Shown one piece after another: positions 25,143 to 37,824 of a stretch of 64,000 bases of DNA. The notes below the pieces were generated by a model that saw only the letters and a list, made by a program, of their open reading frames with translations, had not been told where the DNA came from and searched no databases. Location: contig CAIIXF020000011.1 in NCBI GenBank assembly GCA_903813345.2, positions 24,730,166-24,794,165 on the forward strand, read 5' to 3'. This DNA is from Owenia fusiformis (taxonomy: Eukaryota > Annelida > Polychaeta > Sabellida > Oweniidae). The position numbers and the translations under genes were made by a program. Position 1 is the first letter of the stretch, and each line of letters begins with the position of its first letter.

Positions 25143-26279
25143 AAAGGACTGGTGTCGATATGGTGATCTGAATTCAACAATGTTTTTCTCTTAAATCAAT
25201 TATTGAAAACATTCTGTAAAGAAACACGGTCGTTTATGTAATGTTGACTGATTGACAACAATTTAATACAAAAATAATTTATATAAATTTTATTTAACTG
25301 TTTTTGTTAACATTTTTTGTTTTTTAGTGCAATCGTTTTTTGTTCCTTTTTACATATTCTTGTGAATGAAATAAGATATCTTTCCGAAGCTTGTTAGCAT
25401 ATACATCATTTTCTTAGACCTCTCAATATTATAGTTATACAAATGACATTTTGGTTGATTTAACAAAAAATATTCAAAAATTAAAACAAAAAAAAACAAA
25501 AATAGATAAAAACTAAGATAAACCTTTTATTTCACTAACATAAAAAGTATCTTAGATACTTTTTTCAAATCAACCAAACTTTCCTTTGTACAATTACAAA
25601 ATTGAGAGACCTAAACACATTGTGTTTATGTCATTTTATTCCAATGAGGTTCGGATAGACGTTTCATTTCATTCAGAACATATGATACCAAGAACAAAAG
25701 AAGTATCTGATGTGTTTTCTAAAACAATATAGAAAAAAGTATATATATTTATTTCAACATGTTTTGTTACCATTCAAAAGATGACCATTAAACTGACAAT
25801 GTGTAAAAGTTTCAGAATTTTTTTATGACTGGTTTAAGAGGAACGTTACCCTGCGTGCAGAGTCTAGTTAAACTACACTCTGCCTAGTAGAGACCATATT
25901 ACAGTGTAGTAGCCCCGCCCCCACGACGGGTACCAGTGACAGTTTGGGAAATAAATCACTTCAGACCTACGCGCTGACCTTTCTTCCACTTATCAGCGAG
26001 CTTGAAGAAACATACGCCAAATGCGTTCTTATTAAATATGCGCATGTCATTGGTCAATTCCGGGCTCAACGATGACGTCAGTTCTAAGGAATGACGTCAC
26101 CATATATAGAACGTCGGTCAAATTTGGCTGACGAACACTGATTGGCGCGGTGAGTTCACAGGTTTATTTTAGTTTGAAAGAGTGAAGACGAAACTCTCTT
26201 TTAAGAAGTGAAGTCAAACGAATGCAAAGGGTAGAGAAACGTGTGTTCAAAAAGTGCACCATATCGATACCCATCCTTT
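25143..26279. mobile_element. Fold-back element candidate with 23-bp inverted ends
   Basis: The left end AAAGGACTGGTGTCGATATG and the right end, read inverted as AAAGGATGGGTATCGATATG, match at 20 of 23 positions. Inside, 25375-25470 and 25565-25690 are imperfect inverted copies of each other (GTTAAATCAACCAAAATGTC against TCAAATCAACCAAACTTTCC). A second copy of the left half, inverted, is at 54530-54963 and ends at the same 23-bp motif. No target duplication is evident. The promoter-like cluster at 25913-26149 lies inside these borders. Confidence 0.55.
25913..26149 (+). promoter_or_regulatory. Core promoter with GC box, CCAAT box, two CREs and TATA box
   Basis: In order: CCCCGCCCCC (25913-25922), an inverted CCAAT box ATTGG (26049-26053), two perfect cAMP-response elements TGACGTCA (26073-26080 and 26092-26099) and TATATAG (26103-26109). 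Transcription would begin near 26130-26135. A donor-like GCG/GTGAGT follows at 26149/26150. The region is clearly more GC-rich than its surroundings. No coding exon is seen downstream, so the product may be a non-coding RNA, or this may be a leader exon spliced to distant coding exons. Confidence 0.65.
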
Positions 26280-26815
26280 GGCCAACTTCTCAAAGATTTA
26301 GGCTTGAATTTTCAAAAAAATCTACCTTACCTCCATTTAAAAGGGTAAATTTTTGAAATTTATATTATATAGCCCATTTTTTGGCAATACCCCAACCCCG
26401 GCAATGTCATTCTACTCCTTGCATTATTAAAGTAAGATTTGCCATGTAACCCTGCATCATAACATGACCAACCTTCAGAATGTGGGCCTCATAAAAAGTG
26501 GTATCTCTGACAGCTTTCTTATGATAGGTCATACACTTTATATATTGCTTAGAAATGAAACAAAACATCTCCGGATATGGCTTATCTCTTCCTGCAAGTA
26601 AAAACAGCTTTTGACTTCTTATCACCACAGTATTGCTTGTATACAGTGGTAACCAGGATTAGAAAAACAACACATTATCCATGTCGCATTCGTTTATTCA
26701 AGTACTGATTCAACATTTTGAAAATCGAACATTTTATAGGTTTCTCTAAGTCTTCTCAGTTATTATTGAGGTACTGACACTAGAGAAAGAGACAGCACAT
26801 TCACTTGAAAGCCAA

Positions 26816-26880
26816 TCATAGGCATAGCCAGGGGGATGTGACGGGTGCGAACCCCCCCCCCCTCCCCTAATCCATAAAAA
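26816..26880 (+). repeat. GTAGCCAGG-family end, truncated copy
   Basis: CATAGGCATAGCCAGGGGGA followed by a C run resembles one end of the GGCCCGTAGCCAGG family. The rest of the element is not evident. Confidence 0.4.
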
Positions 26881-27000
26881 TTCAATCTTGAGAAAGAAGA
26901 AAAGAGCTTAAAATGTTTTTTATTTGAAGCTTCTAGCTCTATAATGAAGGAAGTTGCATTCATTTCTAGACTATACCCATTTACTTCGGTCCAAAGCCTT

Positions 27001-27176
27001 CTCTATATTCCGGCTTTGAGGAGGAAGATTGAGCTGCCTTAGTATTATAAATATTGTAAATCATTGTGTCACACGCACAGTAAATATGGCATAATAATAT
27101 GAAATATACCTTTATGTATAGATTTGAAGAACATCAGCTCACATCCCCGTCTGAATCTATTGTTATATTTGATTTC
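27001..27176 (-). repeat. Dispersed repeat, copy 2 (inverse of 235-415)
   Basis: Read in reverse this matches 235-415 almost throughout. A 78-codon frame (27124-27360) begins inside the repeat and is not supported as a gene. Confidence 0.85.
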
Positions 27177-28708
27177 TTTAAGCGAGAATAATTTCAAATG
27201 TTATTCACGTCCAGAACCGGAAGCCATTTTTAGCTACAGCGAGAAAATTTCACGTTGTGTCAAACTCCGAAATGAAATTTTGAAATATCTAAATCCAGAC
27301 AAGCAACGCTTCATCCTAAATATGATTAATATTCTTAAAAATATTTATAAAATTTATTAAAAATGAGTTCTAGGTGCGTGTAGGTGCGTGTAGCACAGTA
27401 CATACGAAATCAATGAGCTAGAGACTCGAGTAAATACCCATGATTAATCATTTGTTGTTGTCATGTTCTATCCAAAAACACAGCGACATACTACGTGTAA
27501 CACATGTTCCGTAAGACTTGCACTGTACAAGAGAGTAACACAGACAAAACTTTATGTCAACAAAACACTATTTTCTCCTGTAGACACAATGACCCTCTTC
27601 CAGACACAATGTCCCAGTTAGCTTGACCTTCAAAAACAGAAAAATGAAACAGAAAAATGCCATGCTTTCTCACATCCAGTTCTGTGAAAGTGCTAGATCC
27701 ACTCCGAAAATAAATCAAGATTGAGTAAATGGACTATACTACAATGAAATTAATTCAATTGTCTAAAGTCTTACCTTCAGTTGATTTATGGTTGCCTTGT
27801 TTATGGGAGTTCACTCGCATTTGTTTTTGATAATTTTCCAAAATATGTTTGGCTAGACATATACGATAGATGGCAGCAGGTGCTTCTGTGACACGACCCA
27901 AGTTTATTTACGGATTCCTTTAGTCTCACACCACAGTTCAAGAATAATCCCGGGAAGACATGATCATTATTGTTTATTGTTGAATTATTGTCTGAATATG
28001 GCAATACATTTGCATTTCTTCATCTGATCGATAAGGACTTTGAATTTGTGAAGATATTTGTTCTATTTTCGTAATTAAGAACTACTATCTATCAAATTAT
28101 GTCACTTTGCACCACACGAAATCTATATTTTATAACGCTAAAGCGAGTAAATTTCTAGATAACATGTGCTTGATATTCTTATTAGAAAATATAATTTTGC
28201 AGACACCAACTTTCAAAAGTTTGTTCAGCGTTATCGATTATCCAAATTAGTGTTTTCACGCTATGAAATAGGTAAGTAAAATCCTCATGCTTTGTTTTAC
28301 ACCAATTTGAAAGCTGAACAAATTATTTATTTGGGCTTTAAGTATGATTTTGCCTGACTAAATTGAAAATGTAAAAAATGACGGATGAAATTCGGCCACT
28401 CAGAATGCGAGTCACATGCAAGTTCTATTGATTCAATAATACAGTTTATGATCCATCAGTCCAGGGTTCATTAATTTATTATAGGATTTACTTAGATCTA
28501 CCAATCTTGACCTCAGTGTTGACTTTGTCTATGCTTTGGCCGGCTTTGTATGAGCGCCCATGCCTCTGTACTTGACGCCAATCTTAACAAACTTCCCATA
28601 ATTGATCAGTAATGTCTCAAAAATCTTAGCCAATGATAATTTCATATGTCAACTTTATTCTCTACAGATCTCATCTAGGCCACTGATTAGTCTGGTAGCG
28701 ACATCTAT
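27177..28708. other. No supported gene; possible minus-strand 5' leader exon
   Basis: A good donor, AACTGAAG/GTAAGACT, reads on the minus strand with its last exon base at 27775. It could end a 5' UTR exon of the membrane-protein gene whose acceptor-like site is near 20112, but nothing else supports this. Confidence 0.2.
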
Positions 28709-28907
28709 TCATAGGCGTAGCGCCCGGTACGCTGTGTACGCACAGGAGGCGTACCAGATGCTTGCAAATTCAATCCAGATACAAGCAAATTTTAAAATTT
28801 TCCTGGGGGGAGAACCCTCCCAGACCCCCCTAAATGCTTGTATTTTGCTTCGATTAACTCTTGTTACCGCGGTGGCGTACTACTTAGAAATATAGCGCCA
28901 TGCCCAT
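28709..28907 (+). mobile_element. TAGCGCCC-family miniature element, copy 1
   Basis: The ends are ATAGGCGTAGCGCCCGGTAC and ATAGCGCCATGCCCAT, imperfect inverted repeats. The interior includes GGCGTACCAGATG, AAATTTTCCTGGGGGGAGAA and GGCGTACTACTTAGAAA, all shared with the inverted copy at 29567-29758. Confidence 0.75.
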
Positions 28908-29566
28908 GCTATAAGTATTGTTCTGAGTCTGAAAGTATCAATGGAGAATAGTGAATTTAATGACAACCAAAAACACCTCCTGAAAAGAAAAAGAAAACAA
29001 TGTTTTAGTATAATCAGAAATTGCTCATCTTTCATTAAATTCCTTTCACTACTCTCTATAGTGGAGCATTTCAGATTCAGAACAGTACTAATAGATGTCA
29101 CTACTTGTTTCTGTGAGCAAGGCAGATCTCAGCGTCAAGCTGGGAATAAGTAGCTTACATTATTCCATAATACTACTGTTTTCCCAGGGAAATATGAAAG
29201 AATAAAAATTGTATCGGATCGTACTACATCATATTACACACACATTACACTACATCATATTACCCTTCAGTCAATATCATATTTTCCCTCGGAATAAACC
29301 CCAGATACAATCCCTCCCAGTAAATAACCTATATATACTGAATTTCGTTGTAATACAAATGTAATATAACCTTGCTTCTAGACCCCCTCCCTCTTCCCCC
29401 AACAGTAGAAATAGTAGTTGAAGGGATGGTCCAGAGTCTTGCAGCAATAATGTAATGTGGTTCAAGCTCAAATGCATCTGTCAGTTTACAGTTTGGTGCA
29501 GTGTCATCATCTCAACATTATCCGAAGTAGGTCAAAGACTTAAAGAAGGCCTAATGTTGTATCACC

Positions 29567-29758
29567 ATGGGTGTAGCGCTATTTTTCTTAGTAGTACGCC
29601 ATCACCACAGGAACAAAAGTCAAGAATAAAAAACGAGCATTCAGGGGGGTCTGTGGGTTCTCCCCCAGGAAAATTTTGAAATTTGGTTGTATTTATATCG
29701 AATTTGCAACCATCTGGTACGCCTGTGTGTACCCAGCGTACCGGGTGCTACGCCCATG
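29567..29758 (-). mobile_element. TAGCGCCC-family miniature element, copy 2 (inverted)
   Basis: The reverse complement carries the same blocks as 28709-28907, including CGTAGCACCCGGTACGCTG and GGCGTACTACTAAGAAAAAT. The two copies face each other about 660 bp apart. Confidence 0.75.
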
Positions 29759-29813
29759 ATCACTTTTTAGACGGCATAGACCTAAAGTTTTTAGAAATGG
29801 TGAGATGGAAGGG

Positions 29814-30329
29814 ATGTAATGGCCTAGTCACATAGCCCGACCGATGAGGTTACAATGAGCCAGCGATGCAATTTTCACCGAACTCGGCCGAACACCGGCC
29901 GGATACCGGCCGGACATCCGTGGCGTTTGTTGCTTAAAACCGCATCGGTGGTAGCTCGGTGAAATTTTAACTTCGGAGTTAAATTTCACCGGGCTCTCAC
30001 CGAGCTCCCTCATCATGTCATCGCAGCCCCATCGTAACCACATCGGAAAACACGTCGGCCGGTGCACGGTCGAGTATCGGTCGGTGTCCCGTACATCTGA
30101 GACAACCAGAGGACGAGGTTTTTTAACGGACAGCGGCCGAGCTCCGACCGAGATCCGGCTCTGTACGGTCACCGGCCGGTGTTCGGTCGGTCGCCTGAAG
30201 ATGTCCGGACGGAGTCTGTTCACGTCACCGAGCTCTGCTTCCGATGAGGAGAGCTCGGTGGCACCAAAAAATCGACCAAGCTCTACCGATGCCGGACATC
30301 GGCCGGGCTATGTGACTAGGCCATTACAT
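29814..30329. mobile_element. GC-rich inverted-repeat element, 516 bp
   Basis: Both ends read inward as ATGTAATGGCCTAGTCACAT followed by AGCCCG. The interior is rich in CGGCCG and CCGG and has an internal hairpin around 29953-29993 (CTCGGTGAAATTT against AAATTTCACCG). Base composition is quite unlike the AT-rich flanks. The frames of about 107-131 codons are by-products of GC richness. The target duplication is unclear. Confidence 0.8.
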
Positions 30330-30624
30330 AAGATGTGATAAGTTTTTCAGGAAATTTTTTTTAACAATTGTGAAAAAAAAAATTAATTTTGTTATTGTTT
30401 ACCCGGCCTCTCTCTCCATATTGATATTCACCAAAATTTACAATCTTCATCCCCCTCAACAAAATGAACCTTGTTCTTAAACTAATGTTGACAGTCATGT
30501 TCCAACAATTTTTTAAACATACAGTACTTAAAACTAAACAATTGCACAAGCGTGATTTAATGATTTTTGGCCAAATGCCATTTTGCAATGTTTTTAGAAT
30601 AGAATTTTTTCTTACACACTATAC

Positions 30625-30811
30625 TTGCCCGTAGCCAGCTTTTACCAGGGGGAGCTTTTTTCCAGGGGGGGAGCTTTTTCACAATTTTGGCTAAAAATCA
30701 TGCGAAAAATTCTCAGAATGGTGAAAAACTGCATGATTTTGAAAGAATATCTGGCCGGGGGGGGGGGGGAGAGCTTCCGCTCCCCCAGCTCCCTCTCTGG
30801 CTACGGGCCTG
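30625..30811 (+). mobile_element. GGCCCGTAGCCAGG-family miniature element, copy 2
   Basis: The ends are TGCCCGTAGCCAGC and CTGGCTACGGGCCTG. The interior contains CAGAATGGTGAAAAACTGCA and a run of G. It is in the opposite orientation to the copy at 19686-19880. Confidence 0.8.
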
Positions 30812-33190
30812 CTATACTATACAGTATATCAAAAACACAACTCACAAGTCATAAAGTGGCTTTGCCTCGTCTAGTTTTTTTCCTCGGATAGATATTCTGG
30901 CATATCTACCTCATGGTCATCCAGTATTTGTTTAAATATTACTGATAATCTCAAAAGATAATTGACATTATTGAATCTTTTATCATATAAGAATAATATC
31001 GAAGAAACATGATAAATTTAAAAAGTTTAAAAACAAAAGAGTATATTTATTTTAGGAAATTTTAACTTTTTAGAATCAACCTGCTTGGTCATCCAAATTT
31101 CCCCTATGACATAAATATACACAAGTATGAAATAAAACATCAAAAATAGTTCTATTATTGAAGTCCTACTTTGTCAATAAAGTTTATATCAGCTCCATTT
31201 ATAAATAATTAAAACAAAATATCTCTTGAAAGCCCATATTTTAATCTATATAGGGTGATATATGCAACATCTATCAACTTTAGTAAAAAGCATAAATCAT
31301 CCAGTCAAACAGCTATTAGAAATGGAACGGCAAACGCTATCTCTAAATTGACTACAGGCAAACCAATTTTCTCCCAAATACTTTGTGACTATTGATTTTC
31401 TACCCTAGCTCTTTATCAGCTAGCCACACTCTCTATCCTCTGACTATGGCAAATGGTTACATAGATTTTATATTGCTAATGCAGAAAGTAGAAAAATGTA
31501 GTGTTATGCTCTAGGGACATACTAGATATAGTACCCAGGATTTTTCAAGGGAGGTGCGTTTACATCCCTGGGTCTACATCTATATCTCCACATCATTGTT
31601 CTTTCCTCCCAGTTTCTTTCTTTTCAGCACCTGAACAAAATTTCCAGGAATTGACTCAAAAGGGGGGGGGGGGGCACGGTTGCACCTAATGCCAATGTAC
31701 CTCCCACCTTTGGTACACCTACACCGCCAATCCACACACTAAAGTCACTGTACCATACAGTACATTGGTATACTGTTCAAGGTACTGTACAATACCATGT
31801 TAGTCTACGGTACCAAACGGTACCATGTTTTAAAGAGTCAAGAGAGAATAGAGTACTGGTATTTAGGTATTGATTTTTGCATCACTGTCCAGGATCCTCT
31901 TTTTCTAATAAGAAATCAAGTCTCAAAGGACCCATTGGGAATGAAATGTTTGGCTGAGATAAATGAGAACATGATTCTATTAAAGAAGGTCCTTTAGCAT
32001 TAGTTTATGTAGCTAAATGTCCCAACTGTTCTTATATTGCTATGCAGGTCTTCAAGGTTGTCAAGATCTAGGTTCAAACATCAAAAAATGCTTAAAGGGG
32101 CAACAAGGCCTGTAAAGAGAAAATGGAAAATTTTAACTTTTTCTGAGCTGAAATAATGTTTATCTAGGGGGTTTCTTTGTAGATAATAAGTCTTGATGAA
32201 ATATCCAAACTTAAATATATTTTGATACTGGTCCATGATCGTTGAATCATGAGTTGCACCCTGCACTAGTTGTTGCAACAATATTGCAACACAAAGACGT
32301 CAAGACGTCTCATAGTTAAAATATCAAAACTTATTTTACGAAATCAATTTACGGTATATTTATAAAAACAATTTCTTCATATGGTGTAGCCCTATGTAAC
32401 AGTAAATCTATGGGAGGGAAAAGAACATAACACTGATGAGGAAGAGAGTGAGTAATTCTAGTCATAAAAATCATAAAAAATGTTTGCTGAAAGAGACTGC
32501 AGAAGTAAATGCAGCCTAGGGCTCCCCCTTTTGTGGGCCCCAAACAAAATATTTACCCTGAAATGAGCCTTGAAAGTAGATACACTGTGATAAATATGTC
32601 ATCTCACAGACTCATAATTGCTTAGACAACAATACAGACATACTCAATCCCTATAGCTGTTTTACTTCATATAATGAAATTGGTACAGTCTGACCAAATA
32701 TTTTAAAGCAGTTAGCATTTTGTTTTATTATGTGGCTAGATTTAAAGTAAAATGTAATAGACCAATAGAACTTTCGGTCAACAGCCAGAAGGAAAATAAG
32801 TAATCAGTATAATAAGAAGCCCCATGAAATGTAACAAATAAATCACAATAAAATAATAGATCCTTTATATCATTTTTATAATTCTTATACTTCTCATACT
32901 TATTTATTTCAAGAGAATGTTTTTGAACTTTCTTGTTCCTTTATCAGCTCTTCTTTGAACTAAACTGAGAATAGGAACAAATCACTGTTGTGAAGAGACT
33001 TAAGAAATGCTACACATCCCTGTTATAAACATCCTTGGGAAATGCAAAAGATCACATTAATGAATAACCCCTGCAACAAATGCAACAAATCACTGTTATA
33101 ACAATCTCAAGGAAATATAACAAATCATTGTCATGAAATATTCCCAAAATGCAACAAATCACTGTCTCTGTAAGAAAGATCCACAAAAAT
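30812..33190. other. No gene seen
   Basis: AT-rich sequence with a long G run near 31665 and short repeats of GGTACC/TACGGTACCA near 31745-31830. From about 32975 degenerate AACAAATCACTGTTAT-like monomers lead into the tandem array at 33191. Confidence 0.5.
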
Positions 33191-33661
33191 ACAAGAAATC
33201 ACACTTGAGTAATAGACATGCCTTGGTAATGCAACAAATCTGAGTGTTATGAAATGCCCCCAAAATGCAAGAAATCACACTTGAGTAATAGACATGCCTT
33301 GGTAATGCAACAAATCTGAGTGTTATGAAATGCCCCCAAAATGCAAGAAATCACACTTGAGTAATAGACATGCCTTGGTAATGCAACAAATCTGAGTGTT
33401 ATGAAATGCCCCCAAAATGCAAGAAATCACACTTGAGTAATAGACATGCCTTGGTAATGCAACAAATCTGAGTGTTATGAAATGCCCCCAAAATGCAAGA
33501 AATCACACTTGAGTAATAGACATGCCTTGGTAATGCAACAAATCTGAGTTTTATGAAATGCCCCCAAAATGCAAGAAATCACACTTGAGAAATAGACATG
33601 CCTTGGTAATGCAACAAATCTGAGTGTTATGAAATGCCCCCAAAATGCAAGAAATCACTGT
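33191..33661. repeat. 76-bp tandem repeat, about six copies
   Basis: The motif ACACTTGAGTAATAGACATG starts at 33201, 33277, 33353, 33429, 33505 and 33581, giving an exact 76-bp period with very few differences. Each unit contains two related half-units (ATGCAACAAATC and ATGCAAGAAATC). Diverged half-unit copies extend from about 32975 to 33790, so this is a recent higher-order amplification of an older satellite. Confidence 0.93.
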
Positions 33662-33790
33662 CATAAACATCTCTAGGTTATGCAACACATATTTGTAATG
33701 AACAATGCAACAAATCACAGTAATAGACATCCCTAGTAAAAAAATGTAACAAATCAGTGTTACAAAGAAACCTTAGAAATGGAACTTGTC

Positions 33791-35067
33791 TAAAATGCTC
33801 AATTTTTGGTACTTCCTAAGAAAGGCATCGATGAGGGCTCAGAATGTAGAATGGCATCACAAGAATGATTATAATTATCTCAAGGAATGATGTTTTATAT
33901 GAATCATGTTTTGGAACCCTCCACCTGTCTGCCCTATCTCAGTTTTTTCATCATTTTTGGTGAGGGATTCCATCTAGATGATAGCACTTTTCACTCATCC
34001 CAGTTTTCTGCAAGTTGAATTGCATTGTGAATTGCATTGATGGATTCATTTTCAAAGTGATCATCATTCCAAAATTAAGTTTTTTATTCTGAGTTCATTT
34101 TCTTATTATTGGGAGACCATCTTATCGCTTTCACGCTTCTTGCTACTCTTTCAACCAAAAAGGAACATGCAAATGTTCATTTAATCACCTAATCAAAAAG
34201 TTTAATGATTTTTTGAGTTCAAACAAAAAATAGTAAATCATCTAGAATGATTCAACTATGCGATTCCCAATATAAAATCAGTATTCAAAGCAAGAAATCA
34301 CACTTCTCCACGCTTCTTGCTACCCTTTCAACCAAAAAAGGAATGAAAAAGGTTAATAATTTTTAAAGTTAAAAAAAAATGGTAAATCATCGAGAATGAT
34401 TCAACTTAGCAATTCACAATATTACATCAATATTCAAAGCATGAAATCAACCCTTGAGCATTGGAATGGCATTTCATTGTCCATAAAATTAACGTCCCAA
34501 ATGAAATGCAATTTCTGCTGGGATTCCGTGCATCGATTTGGCTTCTTGAAAGCAGCCATCAGAGAAATCTTTAGTGACAGTTCAATTTGGAGGCAGCATA
34601 ACACTGTAATTGCTCAATAAGACATACAGCTGTTGATTTGTTGATAGGATGTTCTTATACAAAAAATGTCTGCTTCATTACACGTACAAATACTTAAGCC
34701 AAAATATTCTTATAGCTTTTTGCTTTTATGGTTCTTTCCTTCATAATATGTTGACAGGGTGGGACCTATAAGCCAAAGTATTATTTCTGTACGCTACACA
34801 ATTTAGATATCATTAAGATGGCTCTCAGTTTGATAGAATGGAAAATCTCCATTCTGATTTATTTCTCTTTATCTAAAGCTTGGGAGAGTACTCATAAGTA
34901 TAGTACAGGTTGTGATCCCGAAATGGACTTTGACAGAGTCATGCAAATCCATTATTATTCTGAGGTCATAATCAAAATTTTCGTGATATCTGAATCTAAA
35001 AATATATGCCATTGAGGGACCACATTCCAGCATATATTGAAAAATAAAAACATAGAACCTGACCTAA
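33791..35067. other. No gene seen
   Basis: AT-rich, with a short duplicated block CGCTTCTTGCTACYCTTTCA at about 34133 and 34314. No exon or other element is supported. Confidence 0.4.
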
Positions 35068-35434
35068 CTTTAAACCACTTTGGCTTATATTATACATCAA
35101 GTCCTACCTAATATTATCAAAATGTAGAATGTGAAACATTTCAATTTAATTTTAAAGAGTTGATTTTAAGGACTTTTTATTCAAAACATTGTGATTTATT
35201 TCAAACAAAAGGAGCACGAAAGATATGGCAAGCCATTTTCAAAGGGCTATATCTTTAATTCTAAGAATACTTTAACCGCAAAAACAACTGGTTCTGTTAG
35301 ATCCATGTCTTGTCTTCAATAAATGACAGTAGGATAATAATCAAGTTGAATGGATTATCTCTTAAGCTGTTCCTAATCCAACCATCTTCACCAATTTTCC
35401 CTAATTCGGACGCAATTTTCACCAAAAATGCAGC
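35068..35434 (+). repeat. Fragments of dispersed repeats shared with 38555-38640 and 40506-40731
   Basis: 35068-35155 matches, in inverse, the right end of the element at 37825-38640 (AAACCACTTTGGCTTATATT). 35211-35434 matches the inverse of 40506-40731 (GGCAAGCCATTTTCAAAGGG, CTATATCTTTAATTC, ATCCATGTCTTGTCTTCAAT). Neither part is coding. Confidence 0.7.
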
Positions 35435-37824
35435 ATTTTATTTCAGCTTTTATGGCAAAATTACAATTTATTGTAAGGAATGATCTACCTCTAAAAAGGA
35501 AAACTTGATTACTTTGGGATTAGGATAATCCAAAAACAATAACTTTTTTAGGCCGAATTTTTTACCTAAAAGTAGCAATTTTTTAATGAGATTAACGCAC
35601 GAAAACATTGAGCTATGTCACATGATTGATTTCCAAAAAGAAAAAAAATGATCTAAATGAGATAAGCATTATCTGATAATCCATTTGTCATTTTTACCTC
35701 ATAGGCCATGACCTTAGTGTGAAGTGTATGAAAAGATGTCACTTAGAGCGACATTAAGATGTACCCTATTTTATGCAATCATGTTTATAGATAGAGTTAT
35801 ATATGTTCCATAGATGGCATGATATATTCTACATGGGTGAGTGCTAGATACTCTGTGTATTCATTGTTGCATAATTGCGTATTATAGAAATGAGCATGGA
35901 TATGTCAACATGACTGGGTCGTGTAAAGTATGTACAGTAAAACATAAATATGTTTAACACCTAGTAAAACACATAAGAGGAAATACTTGTTTATATATTT
36001 GAATTGTATAGCGTAAATGAATATTTGAAATGTTACACATTTGCGATGTTTCAACAAACATGATTCAATACCATCTTATTTGATTAACTCTTCCCATGTG
36101 TATCTTTCTTTATCATCAACCATATTGGGGGTTTCGAAAGTGCCTTATGTAAAGGAGTTTGCTGTAAATGATCTTTCGAATAGTGTTATATGTAGTAGGT
36201 ATTGATACAGGTACCACTGTATACAGAGTACATGCAAATAATAATTTTCTCCAATGGTTTGGCCAAACATTTGTTGCATCTTTTGTTCTTTTGTTCATTT
36301 TTGCTGATTGGAATTTTTAAGGAATAAACAGTTTAATGCGTTGGGTTTTACCCTTTGACAATATCACACTACTATACCTTGCATTTGGTGTTCATGAGCA
36401 ACCCATTTGGCTTATTAGTAATGATTATGTATTTGTTTTTATTTGTCTGTTCCTTATGAATGGTTTATCGGTTGAAAATTAGATGCTAGTAAGGCACTTT
36501 CAAAAATATATTAAACAATCCAATTAGACAAACAAAGTATCTTATGCATTTCTAGGTGTTAGGTATAGTAGTGTGAATATGTATATGGCCTTGTGTAATT
36601 ATGGCCTTGTGTAATTATGATATTGTCACGTACTCGATCACTCTATATTCTCAGTCAATACTTCGGGCTTTGTATGAAAAACCTTATACCGTGTACCCAC
36701 GTGCCGGCGTACTTGGGGCATGATACATTCTTTGAAGAGTTCAATTCTAACGTTTCAGATTATTCTGATCATATGAATTGTAGGTGCATTAATGCACTTG
36801 TAGACCTACGTGTATGTCTTATAGATCCAACATTTTTCTAGTCATAAATAAGGCCAGAATTGCAAAATTGTTTACCTTTGCTATTTCGATAAAAATTGCC
36901 TAATTGAAATGCTCGTTCACTATAGAACCAATGTACACTAAAACGTGAATTTACGATTCCTGAGACTACAATTATCTTTAATCATGCTGTGATTAAATAA
37001 AATGATACCCTGACATATTTAAAACTTATTTAGAATGGATTTTTCTCTATTGAAAAGTCCTTTGAATGGCGCTATTTTGACAATCAATGAAAAACAAAAA
37101 ATTAACAATTCTGGCTTTATTTTATGACTCTGTATCTATCTATCTTTCACTAGACGAAGTTCACATCTATGGATACTATGAATGTATTTATACCTCAGAT
37201 AGCATTAAAATTGAATAATCTTTTAAAACTTTAAAAATTGAACCCTTCAAAAACTGCATCACCACCCACGTACATGGGTATGAGGTACGAAGCCAATACT
37301 TCGTAAAGAAATCATGAAATAACAACATGTAGAACAAGGCATTGCCATTACAAAATGTCATCACCGTGTAGTTCAAGTCAAATCTTGAAAAGAAAATGAT
37401 TATATGAAGCAAGTTGAAAAATGCCTTTTTGAATTTTTTGAACTTGAGAGGTCAAATGTCAATTCAAAAGTCAAATTTGACTTCTGAGAACTTGTAGGTG
37501 ATTTTGAAAATTCGGTCAATTCGAAGCAAGTTGAAAAATACCTTTTAGACCCTCTTTACTTTGAGAAGGTCATTGAAGGTCAATTGTAAAATTTAAAGTC
37601 AGATTTGAATTTTTGAAATATTGGTCAATTTAAGACCGTTTTCACCTTAAAGAATATGAATGTACAGTAGTAAGAAAGAGGAGTGCATTCTTGTTGTATT
37701 GTTTTTGAAGAATGGACACTGCAGCTATCTAAAACCAGTGTGGCACAAAATATGATTGACAGTGTTTGGCTCAATATTTACACCTTGACTGTCACATGCA
37801 GTGCACCGAAGCTGTTCTTGTTAA
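35435..37824. other. No gene seen
   Basis: AT-rich. It contains a 19-bp direct duplication, GGCCTTGTGTAATTATG, near 36587-36618. At 37420-37640 blocks such as GAGAAGGTCATTGAAGGT are also found inverted at about 60670 within the TATGTCACC-type repeat. Confidence 0.4.

Noticed and set aside
29828-30338. Frames of 131 and 107 codons on opposite strands
   Set aside because: They are due to high GC and few stops inside an inverted-repeat transposon, with no protein similarity recognised.
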